Source: Bryobacterales bacterium (GTDB taxonomy: Bacteria; Acidobacteriota; Terriglobia; Bryobacterales; Bryobacteraceae). From it: a stretch of 64,000 nucleotides of DNA. The stretch is taken from the NCBI GenBank assembly GCA_016789905.1, contig JAEUQC010000014.1, positions 49,155-113,154 of the forward strand, given 5' to 3'. Both the position numbers and the translations under genes were made by a program. The notes below the pieces were generated by a model, which was given only the letters and a program-made list of their open reading frames with translations, was not told the DNA's origin and searched no databases. Shown here in pieces: positions 6,072 through 14,888 of this stretch (positions are counted from its first letter, which is position 1; each line of letters begins with the position of its first letter).

Positions 6072-7634
6072 ATGAACGCCCCGGCGCTTCCGGCGTTCGC
6101 CAACGAGGCCTACGCCGATTTCACCCTTCCTGCCAACCGGCAGCGACAGTTGGAAGCCATCGCCGCCGTCCGCGGTGAGCTCGGGCGCAATTACCACAAC
6201 TGGATCGCGGGGCGGGCCGTTCGTGCCGGCCAATGGCTCGCCTCCGTCAACCCGTCCCAGCCGTCCGAAATCATCGGACGCCACGCCAAGGCCGACGCCG
6301 CCCAGGCCGCCCTCGCCGTTGACGACGCGCATGCCTTCTTCGGCGAATGGGCCTTCACTCCCGTCGCCGATCGAGTCGCCATTCTGATCGAAACCGCCGC
6401 CATCCTCCGCCGCCGCAAGGCCGAATTCAACGCCTGGCTCATCCTCGAATCCGGCAAATCTTTCGCCGAAGCCGAGGCCGACACCGCCGAAGCCATCGAC
6501 TTCTGCGAATACTACGCGCGCCAGATGCTGCGCTACGCAAGCCCAGAACCCATCGTCCAAATGCCCGGCGAAAAGAATGAGATGGTCTACCTCCCGCTCG
6601 GCGTCGGCGTCGTCATCCCCCCCTGGAATTTCCCCCTCGCCATCCTCGCCGGCACCACGGTCGCCGCACTTGTTTGCGGCAACACCGTCGTGCTGAAACC
6701 GTCCAGCGAAACGCCCATCGTCGCCGCGAAATTCGTCGAAGTGCTCCGCGAAGCCGGCCTGCCGCCTCGCGCGCTCGCCCTTTGCGTTGGCAGTGGCGCC
6801 GAAGTTGGCGACACGCTGGTCACCCATCCCAAAACGCGCTTCATCTCCTTCACCGGCTCCCGCGAAGTCGGCCTGCGCATCAACGAGCTCGCCGCCCGCC
6901 CCGTTCCCGGCTGCATCTGGATCAAACGCGTCGTCGCCGAAATGGGCGGCAAAGATGCCATCCTCGTCAACGACGACGCCGATATCGATGCCGCCGCCAG
7001 CGGCGTCGTCGCCTCCGCCTTCGGCTTCCAGGGACAAAAATGTTCCGCCTGCTCCCGCGCCATCGTGCACGAGGCCGTCTATGGCCCCTTCCTCGATCTG
7101 GTAAAAGCGAAAACCGAAGCCCTCACGCAAGGCCCCGCCGACGATCCCGCCAACCACTGCGGCCCGGTCATCTCCGCCAAAGCCCAGCAGACAATCGCCG
7201 CCTATATCGAGACCGGGAAACGCGAAGGCCGCCTCCTCACCGGTGGCGGCGATCTCGCCGAAAACGGCTATTACGTCCAGCCGACCGTCATTGCCGACGT
7301 CGGCCGCTCCGCCCGCATATTTCAAGAAGAAATCTTCGGCCCCGTCCTCGCCATCACCAAAGCCGATAGCTTCGACCACGGTCTCGAACTCGTCAACGAC
7401 AGCGACTACGGCCTCACCGGCGCCGTCTACACCCGCAACCCGGCCAATCTCGAAAAGGCCCGCCGCCATTTCCACGTCGGCAATCTTTACCTGAACCGCA
7501 AATGCACCGGCGCCATGGTGGGCGCCCACCCTTTCGGCGGCTTCAACATGAGCGGAACAGATTCCAAGGCCGGCGGCCCGGACTACCTCCTGCAATTCCT
7601 CCAGGCCAAATCCATCGCCGAAAAAATCGGCTAA
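6072..7634 (+). CDS. rocA: L-glutamate gamma-semialdehyde dehydrogenase (1-pyrroline-5-carboxylate dehydrogenase)
   Basis: The 520-residue protein follows the RocA subgroup of aldehyde dehydrogenases along its whole length. It oxidises glutamate semialdehyde to glutamate with NAD+, the last step of proline and arginine breakdown, in the cytoplasm. Visible motifs are PPWNFPLAI (cofactor entry), FTGSREVG (Rossmann loop), EMGGKDA with general base Glu290, and GFQGQKCSACSR with catalytic Cys324; the 34-residue Glu-Cys spacing is standard. The C-terminal FGGFNMSGTDSKAGGPDYL is diagnostic for this subgroup. No proline dehydrogenase gene is next to it; the short upstream YtxH gene is its only likely operon partner. 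Confidence 0.95.
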   Translation: MNAPALPAFANEAYADFTLPANRQRQLEAIAAVRGELGRNYHNWIAGRAVRAGQWLASVNPSQPSEIIGRHAKADAAQAALAVDDAHAFFGEWAFTPVADRVAILIETAAILRRRKAEFNAWLILESGKSFAEAEADTAEAIDFCEYYARQMLRYASPEPIVQMPGEKNEMVYLPLGVGVVIPPWNFPLAILAGTTVAALVCGNTVVLKPSSETPIVAAKFVEVLREAGLPPRALALCVGSGAEVGDTLVTHPKTRFISFTGSREVGLRINELAARPVPGCIWIKRVVAEMGGKDAILVNDDADIDAAASGVVASAFGFQGQKCSACSRAIVHEAVYGPFLDLVKAKTEALTQGPADDPANHCGPVISAKAQQTIAAYIETGKREGRLLTGGGDLAENGYYVQPTVIADVGRSARIFQEEIFGPVLAITKADSFDHGLELVNDSDYGLTGAVYTRNPANLEKARRHFHVGNLYLNRKCTGAMVGAHPFGGFNMSGTDSKAGGPDYLLQFLQAKSIAEKIG

Positions 7635-7704
7635 ACTGGAGATACCCCGATTAGAAGGGGACTGTACAATTCCGAACACAAGGTCAAACCCGACCGACGT
7701 GCCG

Positions 7705-7736
7705 AAAGGGCGCTCTTTCCCAGAGCGCCCTTTCTC
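7705..7736 (+). terminator. Rho-independent terminator after rocA
   Basis: A perfect 11-bp inverted repeat AAAGGGCGCTC/GAGCGCCCTTT with a 7-base loop is followed by a short T-rich run (TTTCTCTT). It lies 70 bp after the rocA stop and just before the sulfatase gene. The A-flank on the left could also serve the other strand. Confidence 0.75.
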
Positions 7737-7759
7737 TTGCCTGTGCTACTTTGCAGTTG

Positions 7760-9172
7760 ATGCGACTCACCCGCCGCGCCCTCTTCGGGCTCCCTTTCGC
7801 CGCGCTCGCCCAGCAGCGGCGCCGCCGCCCCAATGTCGTTGTCTTCATGACGGACGATCACGGCGCGTGGGCCACCGGAGCCTACGGCTGCAACGAAATG
7901 CACACGCCGAACATTGACGCCTTGGCCAAAGGCGGCGCCAGGTTCACCCGCGCCTTCGCCGCCACCCCCGTCTGCTCCCCTAGCCGCGCTACCTATATGA
8001 CCGGCTGCCTGCCATCCGCGCATGGCGTTCAGGATTGGCTCGTGCCCAAAGACAGCTTCGGCGGCCAAGCCAAAGGCTGGCTCGATGGTCTCGACATCTT
8101 TCCGGAAGTGCTGGCGAAGAACGGCTACCAGTGCGGCATGGTCGGCAAGTGGCACATGGGTCACGACGAATCCGCCCAACGCGGCTTCACCTATTGGGCC
8201 ACCGTTCCTGGCGGCGGCGGAACGTTCAAAAACGCGGTCTACGTCAAAAACGGCGTGACCGCCGAATACCCTGGGTTCAAGGAGGACGCCATCGGCGACT
8301 ACGCCCTCGAATTCATCAACAAGCAGTCCCCCGATGCCCCGTTCTACCTCCAGGTGCCGTTCTACGCCCCCCACACCCCCTTCGATTTCCAGCCCGAAGA
8401 GGACCGGGCCCACTACGCCAACGCGGCCCTAACCTGCTTCCCCGACACGCCGCCACACCCCAATCAGAACCCCGGTTTGGCGCGTTTTCACGGCAATAAG
8501 GAGGCAAAAAAGAGCTATATGGCGCTCGTTTCGGGCGCCGATCGCAACATTGGACGCGTTTTAAGGCTCCTGGAACAGCGCGGATGGCGCGAAAACACGC
8601 TCGTCATCTTCACCGCTGACCAGGGTTACAACGCCGGCCACCACGGCGTCTGGGGCAAAGGCAACGGCACCTGGCCGTTCAATATGTTTGAAGAGTCCAT
8701 CCGCGTGCCCATGATCTGGAACCACCCGAACTCGATAAAACCCGGCCAGTCAATCACTTCCATGGTTTCCTCGTACGATTTCTTCCCCTCCGTGCTCGAT
8801 TATGCCGGCGTCTCCGCCCCGCCCGAAAAGCGCCGCGTCGGCCGCAGTTACGCCGCCTTCCTCCGCGGCCAAAAACCCCGCTGGGACGAGCGCCTGTTCT
8901 TTGAATACAGCTATGTACGGGGCGTCCGAACCACCACCAGAAAGCTGATCATTCGCGCCGAAGGCTTCCCCTCAGAGTTCTACGACCTGGAAAAGGATCC
9001 GGGCGAAACCGCCAACCGCATCGGCGATCCGGCCTATGCCAAGGAAATCGCCACTCTCAAGGGGCAACTCGAAAAGTGGTTCCACGACGCCGGCGCCCCG
9101 CCAATCGGCGACTGGCGTTCCACCACCAAACAGAATCTCACTGTTTATGGCCCCTACCCGGCAAAGAAATAA
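7760..9172 (+). CDS. Secreted sulfatase (formylglycine type)
   Basis: The 470-residue protein begins with a twin-arginine-like signal (MRLTRRALFGLPFAALAQ). I use the ATG at 7760 rather than the TTG three codons upstream. The alkaline-phosphatase-like core opens with PNVVVFMTDDHGAW, which holds the metal-binding Asp pair, and continues with the sulfatase signature CSPSRATYMTG; Cys72 is the residue converted to formylglycine. KWHMGHD and IFTADQGYNAGHHGVWGKG are further metal/sulfate-site motifs. It should hydrolyse sulfate esters, probably on sulfated polysaccharide, outside the cytoplasm. The maturation enzyme is not in this window. Confidence 0.93.
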   Translation: MRLTRRALFGLPFAALAQQRRRRPNVVVFMTDDHGAWATGAYGCNEMHTPNIDALAKGGARFTRAFAATPVCSPSRATYMTGCLPSAHGVQDWLVPKDSFGGQAKGWLDGLDIFPEVLAKNGYQCGMVGKWHMGHDESAQRGFTYWATVPGGGGTFKNAVYVKNGVTAEYPGFKEDAIGDYALEFINKQSPDAPFYLQVPFYAPHTPFDFQPEEDRAHYANAALTCFPDTPPHPNQNPGLARFHGNKEAKKSYMALVSGADRNIGRVLRLLEQRGWRENTLVIFTADQGYNAGHHGVWGKGNGTWPFNMFEESIRVPMIWNHPNSIKPGQSITSMVSSYDFFPSVLDYAGVSAPPEKRRVGRSYAAFLRGQKPRWDERLFFEYSYVRGVRTTTRKLIIRAEGFPSEFYDLEKDPGETANRIGDPAYAKEIATLKGQLEKWFHDAGAPPIGDWRSTTKQNLTVYGPYPAKK

Positions 9173-9235
9173 TCGGCTTAAACAATTCCGCCTCCATCCG
9201 CGTCTAGTCTTTGAGAGGGATTTCCACACTTGTCT

Positions 9236-10060
9236 ATGATGTTTCGACCATTTGCCGCCGTTCTCGCCGCGTCCCTGTGCGCCGGCGCCCAGGAGAAGCC
9301 CAATCTTTTCAACGCCGCCCCCCCGGAAATGGAAAAGGCGCTGCGAGACCGTGTGACCGGCTTCTACCAGCCCTACGTCGATGGCAAATTCCGCGCCGCG
9401 GAACCGTTCGTGTGTGAAGACACCAAAGACACGCATTACAACCAGGAAAAGTCGAAAATTCGCGGCTTCGAGATCCTCAAAATCAACTGGGCCGACGGTT
9501 TTAAAAAGGCGTCCGTGGTCACCACCGTGCAGACTTCCATTCAGATGCGCGGCCAGAACATCCCGGCATCGGCGCCAATGGCCACCAGTTGGAAGCTCGA
9601 AAACGGCAACTGGTGCTATTTTGTCGATCCAACGCTTGGCCGCGTTACTCCCATGGGCACCATGAAGCCCGGCCCCGGAAACGCCAAGGGAATGGACATC
9701 GATGCGATGCTCAAGAATCCCAACATTATTCTGAACCAGGTGAAGGTGAATAAAGAGCGGTTCCTGCTTCACAGTTGGGAAAAGTCGGCGGATTCAGTCG
9801 TCATCACCAATGGCATGCAAGGCTCCATCACCATTTCGTTCCAAACCGAATCAATTCCCGGTTTGACCTACCGTTTGGAGAAAACGGAACTCGCGCCCGG
9901 CGATACGGCTCGTATTGAAGTCGTCTACGATCCCAAAGACGAATCGGCGAAACCCACGCTGAACGCTTCGCTCAAGATTGACCCATTTGGCCGAACGCTG
10001 ATTATCCCGGTCGTTTTTGACATTCCGGAATCGGTGAAAAAGCAGTTGCCCAAGCAGTAA
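9236..10060 (+). CDS. Secreted protein of unknown function with DUF1573-like C-terminus
   Basis: The start is one of two adjacent ATGs (9236/9239). An N-terminal signal peptide (FRPFAAVLAASLCAGAQ) is followed by about 150 residues that look like a cystatin/NTF2-sized alpha+beta domain (FYQPYVDGKFRAAEPFVCEDT, SWKLENGNWCYFVDP). The C-terminal 100 residues (LAPGDTARIEVVYDPKDES, LKIDPFGRTLIIPVVFDI) resemble the Ig-like DUF1573/ASPM-type beta sandwich of periplasmic proteins. No enzymatic motif is seen. It stands alone between the sulfatase and the next short gene. Confidence 0.7.
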   Translation: MMFRPFAAVLAASLCAGAQEKPNLFNAAPPEMEKALRDRVTGFYQPYVDGKFRAAEPFVCEDTKDTHYNQEKSKIRGFEILKINWADGFKKASVVTTVQTSIQMRGQNIPASAPMATSWKLENGNWCYFVDPTLGRVTPMGTMKPGPGNAKGMDIDAMLKNPNIILNQVKVNKERFLLHSWEKSADSVVITNGMQGSITISFQTESIPGLTYRLEKTELAPGDTARIEVVYDPKDESAKPTLNASLKIDPFGRTLIIPVVFDIPESVKKQLPKQ

Positions 10061-10105
10061 CCGGGTTTGGCAGGAGAGTTGCTCTGCTATTTCCCGGAGG
10101 CCCTC

Positions 10106-10654
10106 TTGTTCGTCGTACCCCGTTCTACCCCCCAACCCATAGATCCCGCAAAAACCGCGGTATCCACCCGCACGGCGGCATCCCAACGCTCGCGCACCGC
10201 CTCGAATGGCACGTTCACACTCCATACCGATGGCGCAGGCCGCGGTTCTGACACCGTACCCGGCCGCGCTGGCAGTCAAAATATTGCCGCCACCCCCGCC
10301 ACTGTCACAAATCCGTCGCCCGCCGCCACCGTTACAACCGCTACCGCGCCCGCTGTCAGCACCACATCGGCGCCGGAAGCCAGCGGCACCGGAATGCAGC
10401 GCCTGCTGGACACCATGTCGGCCCTCGGCATGAGCACTTCGGGTCTCAGCATCAGCTACAGCGAAGAGGCGGTCGGCTATCCTGGCGGCTCCTACATGAA
10501 CCGGCAAATCAAAGTCACCGCGGGCGGCAAAACCGAACAGTTTTCCGCCGAATTGACTGATCGGAATCCGATGGTCACCGCCTACGAGTTGCAACGCTAT
10601 TTCGGCGTTGCGGCCAACGTAAACGGCGCCACCGGCTCCATTCGCCAGAGTTAA
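10106..10654 (+). CDS. Hypothetical protein with Thr/Ala-rich linker
   Basis: I do not recognise this 182-residue protein. The best start is a TTG at 10106 with GGAGG five bases upstream; an earlier in-frame TTG at 10067 lacks a comparable site. The first 100 residues are a low-complexity, Thr/Ala/Ser/Pro-rich stretch. The C-terminal 80 residues are ordered (MQRLLDTMSALGMSTSGLSISYSEE, QIKVTAGGKTEQFSAELT, VTAYELQRYFGV). Regularly spaced acidic and polar residues suggest a small surface or flagellum-like domain, but this is speculation. It is convergent with the next gene. Confidence 0.6.
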   Translation: MFVVPRSTPQPIDPAKTAVSTRTAASQRSRTASNGTFTLHTDGAGRGSDTVPGRAGSQNIAATPATVTNPSPAATVTTATAPAVSTTSAPEASGTGMQRLLDTMSALGMSTSGLSISYSEEAVGYPGGSYMNRQIKVTAGGKTEQFSAELTDRNPMVTAYELQRYFGVAANVNGATGSIRQS

Positions 10655-10666
10655 CCGGCGGCTAGG

Positions 10667-11173
10667 TTAGACGCCCAGCTTCTTGGCGATCGCCATAAGT
10701 ATGGCGCGGTCTTCTTCCGTGAAGCCGCGATCAGGCTCCAAGGAATTCTTGATCCGGACGCCAATAATGCCGGGGAACGGAACGAAGAACTCCTCGTCGG
10801 CGTTCAACGCACGCAACGGCGGCGGAATTTCCGGCTTGTCGGCGCCGGGAATGTTTGCCATCCCCAGCCCCTTCGGCGGAATATTCACCGTGGCCGCTTC
10901 GTCTTTGTTCAGCATCAACACTTCCAGCATCGGCTTGCCGTTATCGTCGAACAACGGAGAGCCGTTGACGGCGTAGGACAAAATATGGTCGTAGGCCATA
11001 TTCCGGCGCGTGGACTCCTTGGCGGCTGGGTCAAACCAGTACTTAGGGGCCCTGGTGCCGTCGAACTTCGGCGGCTCCACGCCAGTTGCCTTTTGATACT
11101 CCTCCCGCGTCTGATAGTACGGGAAAACGTACAGTCTTTCGATTCCGTACCGGACTTCGCCTGGAACAGACAT
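10667..11173 (-). CDS. Hypothetical protein
   Basis: The start is the ATG at 11173, with GGAGGT nine bases upstream; this is better supported than a longer frame from 11215. The 168-residue protein has no signal peptide and no membrane segment. It is rich in Pro, Glu and Lys, with patches such as RLYVFPYYQTREEYQKATG, MLEVLMLNKDEAATVNIPPKG and EEFFVPFPGIIGVRIKNS. I recognise no family. The composition and position, transcribed like the large flavoprotein but separated from it by a terminator, suggest an independent cytoplasmic protein. Confidence 0.7.
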   Translation of the reverse strand: MSVPGEVRYGIERLYVFPYYQTREEYQKATGVEPPKFDGTRAPKYWFDPAAKESTRRNMAYDHILSYAVNGSPLFDDNGKPMLEVLMLNKDEAATVNIPPKGLGMANIPGADKPEIPPPLRALNADEEFFVPFPGIIGVRIKNSLEPDRGFTEEDRAILMAIAKKLGV

Positions 11174-11248
11174 AAAATAGGTACCTCCAGCCACGAAGCT
11201 ACCAGCCCGCCGCACTATAATCGTCGCGGCGAACTCTATAAATCATTC

Positions 11249-11276
11249 AAAAGAAGGGAAATAAAAATCTCCCTTC
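11249..11276 (-). terminator. Rho-independent terminator after the NfnSL-like gene
   Basis: On the minus strand, GAAGGGA/TCCCTTC arms surround a 10-base loop and are followed by TTTTG. It lies about 40 bp downstream of the stop codon at 11314. Confidence 0.6.
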
Positions 11277-11313
11277 CCTTGTCACCGGCCTCCCCGGCCA
11301 AGCCCTTTTTCGC

Positions 11314-14300
11314 CTATTTCGCCGCCAGTTGCGGCCGCAGCCCAAGCTGCTTCAGGCACCGGTCGATCCACAGTTTCGTCAGTTTTTCCTGGGTGGAATT
11401 CTGCGAAAGCCGCTGGCGCAGGTTCACCCAATCCACGTGATCGAGCGATTGATCCTGATTGAAACAAGAGAATACCACCGTCTCTTTCCCGGTCTCCGGG
11501 TCCCGGTGCATCTGGAGACACTGCGCGCAGATCTCCTTCATCATGCACTGCATGGGTGAATTAATGGACCCGATCCCCTGCGGCTTTTTCGACAGATAAG
11601 GCGCCAGTACGCCATGGCGGGCGCGGGCGACGGCCGCCATCATCCCGTCGGACCCGATGGCGATCACGCGGTCCACATCCTGCAGCGTTAACCGCGGCTC
11701 TTCCATGTCCCCATGCAGTGCGCCTTTCCCGTACGCCTCCATGGCGGCCACAATGTTGCCCACAAAGGCGCGGTCCTGCGCGCGGGTGGGCGTAAAGCCA
11801 GGCGCTTCGTCGCAGCACCAGACGATCACATCGGCGGCCCGCTCAATTTCCTGCACCTTGTAGCGGTCAATCGCCTTTTTGTACCCCGCAAAGTAGATCA
11901 CATTGCTGCCGTTGGCGCGCAGCGTCTGGCCAATCGAGAACAGTACGGCGTTCCCCAACCCGCCGCCCACAAGCAGAACAGTTTCCTTGCCCGGCGTCTC
12001 CGTCGGCGTCCCCGTCGGGCCCATCAGCACCACCGGCTCGCCCTTCCGCAGCAACGAGCAAAGATCGGACGACCCGCCCATCTCCAGCACAATCGTCGAA
12101 AGCGTTCCCGCCTCCCGGTCTACCGACGCGCCGGTCAGCGCCAGCCCTTCCATCGCCAACACCGTTTCCGGCGTGCGCGGGGCAATCGTCTCAAAATTCT
12201 GCAAACGATAAAACTGCCCCGGATGGAACGCGCGCGCCGCCATCGGAGCCTTCACCACAATTTCCACAATGGTCGGCGTCAGCCGAATCACGTCGGCCAC
12301 CACCGCCCGCAGGTCGCGGTTCAATTGCCGGATCATCTCCTCCCCGGACACACCCCCCGGTGTGCGGCGCGCCGCCAGAATGCGGCTGACCACCGGATAG
12401 CCCTGCTTGGCGCTGCCGAAGGCTTTCACCACGTTGCCGCTAAACGACGGGTGCAGATCGCCGAAGAAGCTGATGGCCCGTCCATCCGCCCGCAGCGAAG
12501 TAAGAACTCGCACGTCGTTTGGCTTGGCCACACGCTCCGGCTTCACCGGTTCGCCATTTTCGTCCAGCGCCTGGAAATACTTCCCATCCAGGAAGAAGTT
12601 CGTGTCGTCCTCGCGCTGCAGCACCGTATTTGGCTGCGTGCCGGCCGCCACCAGAATCGATCGGGCAGGCAGCGTGGCCATCTCGCCCGTGCTCACCAGC
12701 TTCTGTTTCTCGGCGTCCCAGGCCAGCTTCGACATGGTAATCGAATACGCATGGCCAAAGCGGTCGACGCCCACTTCCTCCGGCGAAAGGCACTCGGCGA
12801 AGTGGATCCCCTCTTCCAGCGCCTTGGCCACTTCTTCGTGGTTCAGCGTGTAGGAAGGCGAATCAATCATCCGGCGCCGGTAGGCCAGAGTCACCCCGCC
12901 CCAGGATTGCAACAGCCGCAAATAGACCGGGTTGCGCCCCTCTTTCGCCGCCGCTTCATCCTCGGCGCGAATGGCGCGCGCATGCGCCAAAAACTCGTCG
13001 GCGATCAGATTTTCCTCTTCGTTCCAAATCGCCCGCACCGCCGCCTCGCCCTGCGCCGCGCTCAGCGCTTCATACCGCTCCATGAACTTCTTAACCTGAA
13101 CCGGGTAGTACGCCAGGGACTCCGTGGCCGTGTCGATCGCCGTCAACCCGCCGCCAATCACCACCGCCGGCAGCCGCAACTGCAAGTTGGCAATAGAGTT
13201 CCCCCGCGCCGCGCCCGTCAGTTGCAGCGCCATCAGGAAGTCCGACGCCTGCCGAACGCCGCGCGCCAGCCCATTCTTCATCGGAATCACCGTCGGCCGG
13301 CCCGCTCCCGCGCACAGCGCAATGTGATCGAAGCCCAGCGCAAACGCGCTGTCGGCCGTCAACGACCCGCCGAACCGCACCCCGCCGAACATCGCGAACT
13401 GCCGGCGCCGTTCAATCAGCAACCGGATGATCTTCAGAAAGTTCTTGTCCCACCGGACCGTGATGCCATACTCGGCAACACCGCCGAAACCGGCCATAAT
13501 CCGGTCGTCCAGCGACTCATAGATCTCGCGGATATCGCGAATGGCGCGGAAGGGCTTCCGGTTTCCATACGCGTCCACGCCCGAAAGGTGTTCCGGCAAC
13601 GGCTCAATCTTCAGCCCGTCGATCGCGCACACGGTATGTCCGTCGTTCAACAGATGGTGAGCCAGCGAGTAGCCCGCCGGGCCAAGCCCCACAACCAGAA
13701 TCTTGTATCCCGTATCGGCCTTCGGCAGCGGGCGGCTGAAGTGCAGCGGGTTCCAACGCGTCAGCAGCGAATAGATTTCAAAGCCCCAGGTGAGGTTCAA
13801 AACCTCCTTCAACGCCCGTGTTTCCGCCTCCGGAATATTCACCGGTTCCTGCTTCTGGTAAATGCAGGACTTCATGCAGTCGTTGCAAATGCGGTGCCCC
13901 GTACCGGCGGCCAGCGGATTATCCACCGTGATGATTCCCAGCGCCCCCACCGTATTGCCCCGCGTCATCGACAACTGAAACTCGGAGATCTTCTCTTCTA
14001 GCGGGCAACCGTTCAGCGTCACGCCAAAGTGTGACTTCTTGAACTCGCCCGTCTTTTCGCGCAGCCCCGTGGAACACGAATCCTTGCCCTGATTGTGGCA
14101 GTGAATGCAATAGTTGGCTTCGTTCAGCGCCCCGGTCAGGTCCGTGCCGGAGTCGGTAAGGCCGAAACCTTCGCGGTGCCGCCATTGGCGCTCGGGAAAC
14201 ACAAAACGGCTCGCGTTATTCTCCGTCAGCGTCTCCACCGGCACCAGATTCTCAAATTCCACCTTGTGCGGCTTCTTAAACAAAATGCCGGACTTGTGTT

Positions 14301-14844
14301 TTTCCTTCCCCGGTTTCGAATAGTGCGCCCAGGCGGCGTACTTCGCCGCCACATCTAAATGGTGCGCGTGTCCAGCCGCGTCGTCCAGCCATTTGGTGAC
14401 GGCGCGCGCGTAGGCGAGTTCCGTCAGCGGCTCGCCCATGTAAGTTTCCAGCTCCGCCTGCAGCGCCTTGCCATGCAGCAAAATGGCATCGGCCTCTTTG
14501 ATCCCTGTCAACGCCTTCCGCTGCACGAAGTTGCGCTTCACCGTATACAGCGGCGCCAGTTCCGCGTGCTGATGCTGCAGTTCGCGAATCTCCTTCTGAA
14601 TCAGGAACAGTTCGCCCAGGAAGTCTTCCAGGTGCGGCGCGATGGCCAGGATGAGTTCGGACTCGGCCTTTCGAGCCAACGCTTTTGGCTCCACGCGCGC
14701 GGCCAGCAGCCGGGGCAGCAACTCCGCGTCGCCGGCTGCAAGAAACCGCTGGAAAGCTACGTCGACCTTGGCCAGGCCCTCCGACGTATAGAGGTCATCA
14801 AACTGCAGGCCAAAAGAGAGAGAAAGGGTATCGCCAGACTTCAT
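11314..14844 (-). CDS. NfnSL-like fused FAD/Fe-S NAD(P)H oxidoreductase
   Basis: One 1176-residue polypeptide combines what are two subunits in NADH-dependent ferredoxin:NADP+ oxidoreductase. Residues 1-230 are a helical region I cannot name. Then come cysteines typical of the GltD/NfnL iron-sulfur domain (YCIHCHNQGKDSC from C246; RICNDCMKSC, C320-C327). Next are an FAD-binding GLGPAG near 385 and a second Rossmann motif VIGGGLTAID near 561. From about 850 onward the protein is PyrK/NfnS-like: a flavin domain HPGQFYRLQNF, an NAD domain LLVGGGLGNAVLF near 958, and C-terminal cysteines (CMMKEICAQC near 1100, FSC near 1123) for a [2Fe-2S] cluster. A role in transhydrogenation or electron bifurcation is an inference from this layout. 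Confidence 0.85.
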   Translation of the reverse strand: MKSGDTLSLSFGLQFDDLYTSEGLAKVDVAFQRFLAAGDAELLPRLLAARVEPKALARKAESELILAIAPHLEDFLGELFLIQKEIRELQHQHAELAPLYTVKRNFVQRKALTGIKEADAILLHGKALQAELETYMGEPLTELAYARAVTKWLDDAAGHAHHLDVAAKYAAWAHYSKPGKEKHKSGILFKKPHKVEFENLVPVETLTENNASRFVFPERQWRHREGFGLTDSGTDLTGALNEANYCIHCHNQGKDSCSTGLREKTGEFKKSHFGVTLNGCPLEEKISEFQLSMTRGNTVGALGIITVDNPLAAGTGHRICNDCMKSCIYQKQEPVNIPEAETRALKEVLNLTWGFEIYSLLTRWNPLHFSRPLPKADTGYKILVVGLGPAGYSLAHHLLNDGHTVCAIDGLKIEPLPEHLSGVDAYGNRKPFRAIRDIREIYESLDDRIMAGFGGVAEYGITVRWDKNFLKIIRLLIERRRQFAMFGGVRFGGSLTADSAFALGFDHIALCAGAGRPTVIPMKNGLARGVRQASDFLMALQLTGAARGNSIANLQLRLPAVVIGGGLTAIDTATESLAYYPVQVKKFMERYEALSAAQGEAAVRAIWNEEENLIADEFLAHARAIRAEDEAAAKEGRNPVYLRLLQSWGGVTLAYRRRMIDSPSYTLNHEEVAKALEEGIHFAECLSPEEVGVDRFGHAYSITMSKLAWDAEKQKLVSTGEMATLPARSILVAAGTQPNTVLQREDDTNFFLDGKYFQALDENGEPVKPERVAKPNDVRVLTSLRADGRAISFFGDLHPSFSGNVVKAFGSAKQGYPVVSRILAARRTPGGVSGEEMIRQLNRDLRAVVADVIRLTPTIVEIVVKAPMAARAFHPGQFYRLQNFETIAPRTPETVLAMEGLALTGASVDREAGTLSTIVLEMGGSSDLCSLLRKGEPVVLMGPTGTPTETPGKETVLLVGGGLGNAVLFSIGQTLRANGSNVIYFAGYKKAIDRYKVQEIERAADVIVWCCDEAPGFTPTRAQDRAFVGNIVAAMEAYGKGALHGDMEEPRLTLQDVDRVIAIGSDGMMAAVARARHGVLAPYLSKKPQGIGSINSPMQCMMKEICAQCLQMHRDPETGKETVVFSCFNQDQSLDHVDWVNLRQRLSQNSTQEKLTKLWIDRCLKQLGLRPQLAAK

Positions 14845-14888
14845 TTGCTTGTATGGATTCGGACGGCCGAAAAGAACGCCGTAACCTT

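Noticed and set aside
5730..7679. A 649-codon open frame antisense to rocA and the YtxH gene
   Set aside because: It is Gly/Asp/Phe-rich, has no family motif and lies opposite a certain gene. Long antisense frames are expected here because third codon positions are strongly G/C.
11713..14001. A 762-codon open frame antisense to the large flavoprotein gene
   Set aside because: Arg/His/Gln-rich composition without domains; it is the shadow of a well-supported gene.
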